DNA of 32,502 bases, from NCBI GenBank assembly GCA_013695705.1, contig JACCZX010000092.1:1-32502 (forward strand), in the 5' to 3' direction. The first letter of the stretch is position 1, and every line of letters starts with the position of its first letter. Made by a program: the position numbers and the translations under genes. This document shows positions 10,002 to 16,382 of the stretch, piece by piece. The stretch is from Burkholderiaceae bacterium (GTDB lineage: Bacteria; Pseudomonadota; Gammaproteobacteria; Burkholderiales; Burkholderiaceae_F). The notes below the pieces were generated by a model. It was not told the DNA's origin and ran no database searches. It was given only the letters and a program-made list of their open reading frames with translations.

Positions 10002-10430
10002 CTAAAACGTAAAGCCCGCGGCTGATTCGGGCAGGCCGTTGGCTAGCGCAGCGCGCTCATGCTCGGAGAGCCGCGCCGCATCCCATAACTCGAAGTGCGC
10101 GCCCATGCCCAACAACATCAAGTCACGCTCGAGTTGCGCAGCCGCTCGCAGCTCGGTCGGCACCAGCACGCGACCGGCGCTATCGAGATCGACATCGGTG
10201 GCATTTCCAAGCAACAGACGCTGCAGCGCGCGCGCCGAAAAAGGCAACTGCGCAATCTGTTCGCGTCGTGCGTCCCACGCGGGGCGTGGATAAATCAGCA
10301 GGCAGCCATCAGGATGGCGCGTGACCGTAAGCCTGCCGTCGCAACTCGCGGCGAGCGAGTCTCGATGCCGGCTTGGCATCGAAAGCCGGCCTTTCCCATC
10401 GAGCGTAAGTTGCGATGCCCCTTGAAACAC
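10002..10430 (-). CDS. mraZ: Transcriptional regulator MraZ
   Basis: MraZ is the AbrB-fold DNA-binding protein that usually heads dcw clusters and represses its own operon. The 142-residue product has the two tandem MraZ half-domains, each with its DxxxR core: [10 protein letters not shown] near the N-terminus and [10 protein letters not shown] in the second half. I chose the GTG at 10430-10428, which gives [15 protein letters not shown], because that is the family's usual N-terminus and AGGGG sits 5 nt before it. An ATG at 10454 and a GTG at 10475 are in frame upstream. The latter lies inside the TGGG repeats and is unlikely. Confidence 0.93.
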   Translation of the reverse strand: MFQGASQLTLDGKGRLSMPSRHRDSLAASCDGRLTVTRHPDGCLLIYPRPAWDARREQIAQLPFSARALQRLLLGNATDVDLDSAGRVLVPTELRAAAQLERDLMLLGMGAHFELWDAARLSEHERAALANGLPESAAGFTF

Positions 10431-10470
10431 AGCGTCCCCTGTGAGCTGGCGCATGCCGCGAAGCCCGTAG

Positions 10471-10490
10471 CCCACTATTTCCCACTTTTT
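10471..10490 (-). promoter_or_regulatory. Two decamer TGGG repeats, likely MraZ operator
   Basis: On the coding strand AAAAAGTGGG is followed directly by AAATAGTGGG, so two TGGG cores stand exactly 10 bp apart, one helical turn. MraZ proteins are known to bind direct repeats of TGGGN separated by 5 nt upstream of mraZ. A third CGGG copy appears downstream, out of register. The repeats lie between the putative promoter and the chosen start, which fits autoregulation of the cluster. Confidence 0.7.
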
Positions 10491-10500
10491 GACACCGCGG

Positions 10501-10530
10501 ACTGTACGGCGAAGCGAAACATGCGGTCAA
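10501..10530 (-). promoter_or_regulatory. Candidate sigma70 promoter of the dcw cluster
   Basis: The coding strand has TTGACC (complement of 10525-10530, five of six matches to the -35 consensus), an 18-bp spacer, and TACAGT (complement of 10501-10506, four of six matches to the -10). The predicted start falls just before the two TGGG repeats. Spacing and position are good but the -10 is mediocre, so the call is moderate. Confidence 0.5.
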
Positions 10531-10647
10531 GTGAATTGCGGGGATTTTTTAATGTTCACAAGCACTTAGGGGATGTTTATAAAAACAGTCGCGAGGCCGA
10601 ATTGCGAGCGAAAAGAAGCACATAGCATTCGCTTTCGATGTGGACTG

Positions 10648-12012
10648 TCACGGAGTGCGCTGCGACTCACGCAATTCCGTTCGATCGGCCAGGATCAGGC
10701 GCGCATGGCGTTGATAAGTGAGGTATGCCCAGAGCCAATCAACCAAGGTGGTAATGCGATTGCGAAAACCTATCAAGAAAAAAATGTGCACGAAGAGCCA
10801 CGTCCACCACGCGGGCAAACCCGAAAGCCGCAAATCTCCGGGCAACACCGCGACCGCAGCTTTGCGACCTATCGTCGCTAGCGCTCCGCGATCGCGATAA
10901 CGAAATGGTGCAAACGTTGATGCGCGCGACCCTTTTTCACCCACTCGCTGTGCGATGGCACGCGCTGCGTACGCGCCCATTTGTTTTGCCGCATACGCAA
11001 CACCCGGCACCGCCATACCGTCTTGCTTTATCGACACCAGATCTCCGACGACAAAGATTGAATCAAATCCCTCGATCTGAAGCGTTGGTGCGACCAGTAC
11101 GCGGCCGATCTTGTCGAGCGCGCCAGGCAGAGTCCGCGCCAGCGGCGTGGCTTGTACGCCCGCCGCCCACAACACCGTGCGCGCCTCTATTCGTTTGGAT
11201 TTTGCAGAGATCTCACATGTGCCGAGGGTTCGATCGTTCATTTCGATCGAAACACCCGCTGCATCGACTGCGGTTACGCGCGCGTTGAGTTCAACTTCGA
11301 CGCCAAGCCGCTGCAATTGTTGCTCGGCTTTGAGCGACAAACTCTTGGGATACGTGTTCAAAACACGCGCGCCGCCTTCCAGCAATAACACCCTTGCATG
11401 CGATGGATCGATGGTTCGAAATTCATCGGTCAACGTATGCCGCGCGATCTCTGCCAGCGTGCCGGCGAGCTCGACGCCTGTTGGACCGCCGCCGATGACT
11501 GCGAAAGTCAGCCACGCCGCACGCTCCTGCACATCGGCCACACGCTCGGCGCGCTCGAACGCGAATAAAATGCGGCGCCGTATCTCGAGCGCGTCGTCGA
11601 GCGTCTTTAGCCCGGGCGCGTGCTGCGCCCAGTCGTCGTTGCCGAAATACCAGTGTGTCAATCCGGTGGCAACGATCAGATAGTCGAAACCGATTTCAGC
11701 ATCGACCAAAATCACTTTCTGATTTACCGCGTCGATCGAAACCGCAGCCCCGAGCAACACGCGTGCGTTCTTCTGCGAACGCAAGATGTGCCGAATCGGA
11801 GCAGCAATCTGCGGCGCTGATAAACCCGCTGTTGCGACCTGATACAGCAGCGGCTGAAAGGTGTGGTGGTTGACGCGATCGAGCACGATCACTTCAACCG
11901 CCGCGTGGCGCAAACCGCGCGCCGCCGCCAGCCCTGCAAAACCTGCGCCGATGATGACTACCGTCGGCCGCTGCGCCATGCCCGCCGGGGCAAGCTCGAG
12001 ATCGGCGCTCAT
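10648..12012 (-). CDS. ndh: Type II NADH dehydrogenase (NDH-2)
   Basis: NDH-2 is a single-subunit, non-proton-pumping FAD enzyme that oxidises NADH and reduces quinone at the inner membrane face. The 454-residue product has an N-terminal FAD dinucleotide-binding motif (VVIIGAGFAGLAAARGL), the family stretch HHTFQPLLYQVAT, a second NAD-binding motif (FAVIGGGPTGVELAGTL), the FAD motif IFVVGDL and the quinone-side segment AYAAKQMGAYAARAI. The C-terminus has hydrophobic and amphipathic segments (WWTWLFVHIFFLIGF) for membrane attachment. I use the ATG at 12012, about 7 nt after the 3' end of rnpB. No clear Shine-Dalgarno sequence precedes it. An internal ATG at 11979 (MAQRPTVVIIG) is a plausible alternative start. 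Confidence 0.93.
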   Translation of the reverse strand: MSADLELAPAGMAQRPTVVIIGAGFAGLAAARGLRHAAVEVIVLDRVNHHTFQPLLYQVATAGLSAPQIAAPIRHILRSQKNARVLLGAAVSIDAVNQKVILVDAEIGFDYLIVATGLTHWYFGNDDWAQHAPGLKTLDDALEIRRRILFAFERAERVADVQERAAWLTFAVIGGGPTGVELAGTLAEIARHTLTDEFRTIDPSHARVLLLEGGARVLNTYPKSLSLKAEQQLQRLGVEVELNARVTAVDAAGVSIEMNDRTLGTCEISAKSKRIEARTVLWAAGVQATPLARTLPGALDKIGRVLVAPTLQIEGFDSIFVVGDLVSIKQDGMAVPGVAYAAKQMGAYAARAIAQRVGEKGSRASTFAPFRYRDRGALATIGRKAAVAVLPGDLRLSGLPAWWTWLFVHIFFLIGFRNRITTLVDWLWAYLTYQRHARLILADRTELRESQRTP

Positions 12013-12019
12013 CAAATTA

Positions 12020-12342
12020 GAAGCAAAGTCCGCCTGTACGCCGGATTCTGTGCAGCGCCCGTGTCTCCACGAAGCGCCGTGACGATCATTCCTCTAGGCT
12101 GGCAGTCGCCCGTCAGCTCAAGCCACCTACCCGCGACCTCACCGAGCAGGATCATCGGCCGCCTATTTGGTGTTGCTCCACGTAGAGATTGCCCGTTTCA
12201 CCCGACGATCGCTCGTCGACTCGTCTCTGTTGCTCTGATCCTCACCTCACGGTGGGCAGGTGTTACCTGCTACGTCGCTCTACGGAGTCCGGACGTTGCC
12301 TCCCGCAGCAAATGCTGCCAGCGATCGTCCAGCGAACTCTGC
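12020..12342 (-). ncRNA. rnpB: RNase P RNA, class A
   Basis: The catalytic RNA of RNase P removes 5' leaders from pre-tRNAs. On the minus strand the conserved blocks appear in order: GAGGCAACGTCCGGACTCC (CR-I), AGCAACAGAGACGAG, GGTGAAACGGGCAA, GGAGCAACACCAAATAGGC, GGGTAGGTGGCTTGAGC, CCTAGAGGAATGATCGTCAC and ACAGAATCCGGCGTACAGG (CR-V). The ends were set by P1: GCAGAGTTCGCT at the 5' end pairs with GGCGGACTTTGC at the 3' end over 12 bp including G-U pairs. P4 forms as ACG(U)CCGGA with TCCGGCGT and keeps the bulged U. The length of about 323 nt fits betaproteobacterial class A RNAs. No terminator separates it from ndh. Confidence 0.95.
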
Positions 12343-12348
12343 GCTGCG

Positions 12349-12354
12349 ATTTTA
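12349..12354 (-). promoter_or_regulatory. -10 element of rnpB
   Basis: TAAAAT (complement of 12349-12354, five of six matches to TATAAT) lies with 6 nt between it and the G at 12342 where the P1 helix begins. This is the right place for a -10 giving a transcript that starts at the mature 5' end. No convincing -35 is visible 16-18 nt upstream. Confidence 0.5.
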
Positions 12355-12399
12355 CGCGGGAGATTGCTTACTGCGGAAATTCCGCCAGAATGCGCCAGC

Positions 12400-13509
12400 A
12401 TGACGTCCGACGATTCGCTCAATCTCATTGTTGTCGAAGACTCCGAGCTCGACTACGAGCTGCTGCTTGCGATGTTGGCGCGCGAAGGGCTCAAGCCGCG
12501 CACAACGCGTGTCGAAGACGAAGCCGGCATGCGCGACGCATTCGCCAAGGCGCAAGTGGACGCGGTGATTACCGATCACAACCTGCCGCGCTTCGATTCG
12601 TTTGCATCGCTCAAGGTGGCCAAGAGCATCGACGCCGACATGCCGGTCATCGTGCTGTCGGGCGAAATGTCCGAAGACCTAGCGGTAGCGACGCTGCATG
12701 CAGGAGCGGATGATTTCGTTCTAAAAACGCGCATGTTTCGCATCGCCGCAGCGCTGCAGCACAGTTTGCAAGCTGCCGCCGCACGGCGCGAAGCACGTAC
12801 TGCTGTCTCTGCGCTGGCGCAAAGCGAAGCCAAACTGCACGCGCTAACCCAGCACCTGGAGCGGGTCAAGGAGGATGAGCGGCGCGCAATCGCGCAGGAG
12901 ATTCACGACGATATCGGCGGCGCACTGACCGCACTGAAGTTCGAGCTGGTACGACTGACGCGCGCCATGACTGACAAGCAGACGCGACCGCTTCTCGATT
13001 CGATTTCACAACTGCTCGAATCCGCGGTAGTGGCGAGTCACCGGATTCAGCATGCGTTGCGCCCTGCCGTGCTGGACGCCGGCCTGTTGGCTGCCCTTGA
13101 ATGGCTGACGCGCGACTTTGGCGAACGAAGCGGAATCAAAGTCGATCTCATTTTCAATCGCGAAGAGTTCGAGATTGCGCCGGACCGAGCAGCGGCGTTG
13201 TATCGCGTTACGCAGGAAGCGCTGACCAACGTTCAAAAACATGCACGGGCAACGCGTGTTCATGTACAGATCTTCGCGTTGACCGATGAGATTGCGCTGG
13301 AGATCGCAGACGATGGGCAGGGATTCGAGCCCGGCAGCTTGCAGGCAACACCAGGGTTCGGCGTGCGCGGCATGATTGAACGCGCGCGAGGGCTTGGCGG
13401 ATGGGCCGAAGTGTCGTCCTCGCGCCGACGCGGCACGACGGTGATGTTTTCAATTCCTCCGCAACCGGCCGACACCAGCGCCGAAGGGGCGCGCAAAAAT
13501 GGCGATTAG
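12400..13509 (+). CDS. Receiver-HisKA_3 histidine kinase (soluble hybrid)
   Basis: A cytoplasmic two-component kinase of 369 residues. Residues 8-125 form a receiver domain with acidic pocket Glu13-Asp14, phospho-acceptor Asp59 (VITDHNLP), Ser87 in the VLSG position and Lys109. A short helical linker follows, then a HisKA_3 dimerisation domain with phospho-acceptor His169 (RRAIAQEIHDDIGGAL). The C-terminal HATPase has the N-box VTQEALTNVQKHA and the G-box IADDGQGFEPG. There is no membrane segment or PAS/GAF sensor, so its input must come by phosphorylation or binding at the receiver. The open frame extends upstream through rnpB. I take the ATG at 12400 because conserved sequence begins there, though no good ribosome site precedes it. 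It overlaps the response regulator by 11 nt. Confidence 0.9.
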   Translation: MTSDDSLNLIVVEDSELDYELLLAMLAREGLKPRTTRVEDEAGMRDAFAKAQVDAVITDHNLPRFDSFASLKVAKSIDADMPVIVLSGEMSEDLAVATLHAGADDFVLKTRMFRIAAALQHSLQAAAARREARTAVSALAQSEAKLHALTQHLERVKEDERRAIAQEIHDDIGGALTALKFELVRLTRAMTDKQTRPLLDSISQLLESAVVASHRIQHALRPAVLDAGLLAALEWLTRDFGERSGIKVDLIFNREEFEIAPDRAAALYRVTQEALTNVQKHARATRVHVQIFALTDEIALEIADDGQGFEPGSLQATPGFGVRGMIERARGLGGWAEVSSSRRRGTTVMFSIPPQPADTSAEGARKNGD

Positions 13510-14140
13510 ATTATTCGTCGTCGATGATCACGCAATCGTTCGGCGCGGCATCGTGCAGGTGCTGTGCGAGAACCCGGAAGTTCAGATCATCGCCGAGGCA
13601 TCTGACTACACCGGGCTACGCAACGAGCTCAAGAAGCACGGCGAGCCCGACGTGCTGGTGATGGACGTCGGCCTGCCAGGCAAAAATGGCATCGACATTC
13701 TGAAAGCGCTGCGAGATGACCACCCAAAGTTAAAGGTGTTGATCGTCAGCATGTATCCCGAAGATCAGTACGCCGTGCGCGCTTTCCGCGCTGGCGCGTT
13801 TGGGTATCTGAATAAAGCGAGCGCACCGGAAAAGCTGCTCGAAGCCCTGGCGCAGGTGGTATCCGGCCGCAAATATGTCACGCCAGAGATCGCGCAGGCA
13901 CTGATCGAAAATCTGAATACGCCTGAAGCGGACAGTGCGCCGCACGAAAAATTATCGGACCGCGAATTTCAAACTCTAAAGTTGATCGCATCGGGTAGAC
14001 GCTTGTCCGAAATTGCGGAGGAGCTGGCGCTCAGTCCGAAGACGGTCAGCGTGTACCGGGCGCGGATTCTTGAAAAGATGGCGATGGGGAGTAATGCAGA
14101 GCTGACGCATTACGCCATCAAGAATGGGTTGGTTGAGTAG
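13499..14140 (+). CDS. LuxR/NarL-family response regulator
   Basis: A 213-residue transcription factor. The N-terminal receiver has the acidic pair Asp9-Asp10, phospho-acceptor Asp56 (VLVMDVGLPG), Ser in LIVSMYPE and Lys in YLNKASAP. The C-terminal LuxR helix-turn-helix begins LSDREFQTLKLIASG and continues SEIAEELALSPKTVSVYRAR. The ATG lies inside the 3' end of the kinase gene (11-nt overlap), so the two are translationally coupled and almost certainly a cognate pair. Its targets cannot be read from the sequence. The nearest candidates are the neighbouring genes, and nothing shows that it controls them. Confidence 0.94.
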   Translation: MAIRLFVVDDHAIVRRGIVQVLCENPEVQIIAEASDYTGLRNELKKHGEPDVLVMDVGLPGKNGIDILKALRDDHPKLKVLIVSMYPEDQYAVRAFRAGAFGYLNKASAPEKLLEALAQVVSGRKYVTPEIAQALIENLNTPEADSAPHEKLSDREFQTLKLIASGRRLSEIAEELALSPKTVSVYRARILEKMAMGSNAELTHYAIKNGLVE

Positions 14141-14158
14141 CGCGGAAGTCGTCGTGGC

Positions 14159-14344
14159 GCGTAAGCGTTTGGCGTAGCGGCGCTGCCTGAGTCGTCGGTC
14201 GCTTCGCGACTGCTCTGCGGTACTCGCGCCAGCGGCGGGCCTGTGAACTCGCTGCGCTCAGACAACAGGCCCTTGAGGACCCGCTGGCGCTCCGTTCCTC
14301 GACGACGACTCTAAAGGCAGCGCCGCTCCGCCAAACGCTTGCGC
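14159..14344. repeat. 186-bp nested imperfect palindrome in a convergent gap
   Basis: The outer arms 14159-14197 and 14301-14344 match as inverted repeats over about 40 nt with a few mismatches and a small insertion; the core AGCGTTTGGCG and AGCGGCGCTGCCT is identical. Inside, GCGCCAGCGG (14226-14235) pairs with CCGCTGGCGC (14281-14290), and GGGCCTGT (14237-14244) pairs with ACAGGCCC (14265-14272). A further small hairpin GTCGC-TTC-GCGAC lies at 14198-14210. No open frame fits it. It lies between the response regulator and the oppositely oriented ABC permease, so it could be a bidirectional terminator, a REP-like unit or a MITE-like element. Confidence 0.7.
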
Positions 14345-14454
14345 ATGGAACGTTTGCTTGGTGTGGGGTGAAAAGAGAAAAACCACCTCGTGCGTAGCGG
14401 TGTCGAGACAGCAGCAGCTGTGTCAGTTGCTGCTGCACAGCGACATCACGAGCC
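14345..14454. other. Rest of the convergent intergenic region, with a small hairpin
   Basis: No gene is visible here. GCAGCAGC (14411-14418) and GCTGCTGC (14429-14436) form an 8-bp hairpin with a 10-nt loop, just past the permease stop on the minus strand. No T-run follows on either strand, so terminator function is uncertain. Confidence 0.35.
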
Positions 14455-15627
14455 CTAGCGCGAAAATATGATGCGCTCGTTGCGTAGTAGACCTGCTTGA
14501 CCCGCCAGTGCCAGTGCCGTAATAGCGAGTGCTATTGCGCCGGGCAGCAGAATGTCGACGGCGGATACCGTCTCGCCGCGCAGCGCCCGCATCATTACGG
14601 ATTGCTGCGCCATCGCAGGCACGAACAACTGCCACGCGGCGTCGCGGATCGAGATGAACAGCGGCACGATTGGTGCAAAATTCACGAGCATCGCGAGATA
14701 GGTCGCGTAGGTTTGCGCTTCCTTGTGGCTGCGACCGTAGGTGGCCGCGAGCATGTTGAGCGACGCGATCATCGCGGAAAAAGGAAGGAGCATCACGACG
14801 AACAATGCGAATTCGTCGAGCCCGAATTGCATCAGAGCAGACAAATTCTCGCTCCGTATGAATTGCATCGCCGCCTGGAAGCCGATTAGCGTCAGAAGCA
14901 CGACAGTCGCTGAACACAGTGCGACCACACTCCACTTTCCAAGCACAAGTGCAGCGGTCGAAATAGGGTTCATCAACAGTGGCTCGAGTGAACCACGCTC
15001 GCGTTCGCCGGCGGTGACGTCGATGGCGACACTGATGGCGCCGGCCACTGAACCGAGCAATGCGAGCCACGGGATCAGGAACAAAAGCTGCGCGCCGCGC
15101 GCCTGGCTGCTTGCAAGATTGACCTCTTCGATATCGAGCGGCGCCATCACCTGCGGGCTCACGCCACGCGTCAGCAGTCGCTGCAAACCGAGTTCGCGCG
15201 TGAGGCCGCGCACAGTGGCCAGCGTTGCGCGCGTTGCGGGCTGTGCTCTGGTCGCGGTTTCATCAAACATCACTTGCAGACGGATCGTTTCGCCTGCTTC
15301 AAGTCGTGCCTCGAAGTTGGCGGGGACCACGATCACGGCGTTCTGCAGGCGGCCCGATTTTATTTGTGCTTCGTAATCCCCGGGGGCATCCTTAACCGTC
15401 GCGCCGGCGCGCTGCAGAAAATTGACCAGCGTAGGAGCCGCACTTGCGTTGGCAACGTAAACCTCGCGTTTCGCAGCGTCTTCCTCGAGGCCCGAAATAA
15501 ATTTCGATAGCAGAATCAAAGTCAGCGGCCCGACCAGGATCGAGGTCACCAATACGATCAGCCAAGTGCGGCGATCGCGCAGCGCATCTTTCAGCTCTTT
15601 GCGAAAAACCACGGCAACGGTGCTCAT
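14455..15627 (-). CDS. ABC-2 type exporter permease (NatB-like)
   Basis: A 390-residue membrane subunit of an ABC exporter. The N-terminus MSTVAVVFRKELKDALRDRR is the typical cytoplasmic start of this ABC-2 permease group. It is followed by one membrane helix (about residues 22-45), a periplasmic domain of about 130 residues, and five further hydrophobic helices from about residue 180 to the C-terminus. It overlaps the ATPase gene by 4 nt (ATGA), so the two subunits are made together. NatAB in Bacillus exports sodium, and the resemblance here is at the family level only. The substrate is unknown. Confidence 0.88.
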   Translation of the reverse strand: MSTVAVVFRKELKDALRDRRTWLIVLVTSILVGPLTLILLSKFISGLEEDAAKREVYVANASAAPTLVNFLQRAGATVKDAPGDYEAQIKSGRLQNAVIVVPANFEARLEAGETIRLQVMFDETATRAQPATRATLATVRGLTRELGLQRLLTRGVSPQVMAPLDIEEVNLASSQARGAQLLFLIPWLALLGSVAGAISVAIDVTAGERERGSLEPLLMNPISTAALVLGKWSVVALCSATVVLLTLIGFQAAMQFIRSENLSALMQFGLDEFALFVVMLLPFSAMIASLNMLAATYGRSHKEAQTYATYLAMLVNFAPIVPLFISIRDAAWQLFVPAMAQQSVMMRALRGETVSAVDILLPGAIALAITALALAGQAGLLRNERIIFSR

Positions 15628-16382
15628 GGGCTCACCGACTCGGTGCCGTAAGCGAGCTTCACGAACGCGTCTTCCAGCGAAGCGGTGCCGGATTCATCGC
15701 GAATCGATTGCGCCGAGCCGTGCGCCACGGTGCGGCCGCGCGCCACGATCACGATTTCGTCAGCCAGCTGCTCGACTTCCTGCATGATGTGGGACGAGAT
15801 CACGATGCACTTGCCCGCGTTTCGCTGATGCTGCAGCAAGCGCCGCAGCGCGCGTGTCGATACGACGTCGAGCCCGTTGGTCGGCTCGTCCAGTATTAAG
15901 TGGGGCGGGTCATGGATCAACGCTCGCGACAGTGCCACCTTGAGCCGCTCGCCAGTGGAGAACCCTTCGACGCGGCGCTCGAGCAGCGCACCCATGTCGA
16001 GTAGTTCGGCCATCATTGCGAGTCTTTGACGGGCGGCTTGCGCTGGCACCCTGCGCAATTGCGCGTAGTACTCGATGTTTTCGCGCGCCGTGAGTCGCAA
16101 ATACAGTCCGCGCGCGTCGGACAGCACCCCCAGCTGTGCGCGCACCCCGTGCGTATCGGTTTGAACGTCGACGCCGCCGACGCGCGCCTGCCCGCGGTCG
16201 GCGCGCACCAGCGTGCCGATGATCCGCAGCGTGGTGGTCTTGCCGGCGCCGTTGGGGCCCAGCAGGGCAGTGATGTGGCCGTCGCTTGCGACGAACGACA
16301 CGTCTTCGACCGCGGTCACCCGCGCGCGCTTGCCGTCGACTTTCGCAACGAATGATTTACTGACGTGCTCGACTTCGATCAC
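15624..16382 (-). CDS. ABC exporter ATP-binding subunit (NatA-like)
   Basis: A 252-residue ATPase that drives the adjacent permease. Visible motifs are Walker A GPNGAGKTT (residues 42-50, Lys48), a Q-loop region near VLSDARGLY, the signature FSTGERLKVALSRAL, Walker B LILDEPTNGLD and the H-loop ISSH. The signature reads STGER rather than LSGGQ, as is common in the Nat/Ccm-like ABC-2 group. I chose the GTG at 16382 because it begins VIEVEHVSKSF at the normal N-terminus and forms a GTGA overlap with the peptidase stop. A longer in-frame start at 16457 would lie wholly inside the peptidase gene. Confidence 0.92.
   Translation of the reverse strand: MIEVEHVSKSFVAKVDGKRARVTAVEDVSFVASDGHITALLGPNGAGKTTTLRIIGTLVRADRGQARVGGVDVQTDTHGVRAQLGVLSDARGLYLRLTARENIEYYAQLRRVPAQAARQRLAMMAELLDMGALLERRVEGFSTGERLKVALSRALIHDPPHLILDEPTNGLDVVSTRALRRLLQHQRNAGKCIVISSHIMQEVEQLADEIVIVARGRTVAHGSAQSIRDESGTASLEDAFVKLAYGTESVSP

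Noticed and set aside
11863-12399. Upstream extension of the kinase frame
   Set aside because: This part runs antisense through rnpB and the ndh start. Conserved receiver sequence begins only after the ATG at 12400.
14141-14454. A tRNA or small RNA gene in the gap after the response regulator
   Set aside because: The folding seen is a nested long palindrome. I find no cloverleaf, anticodon arm or CCA-type end.
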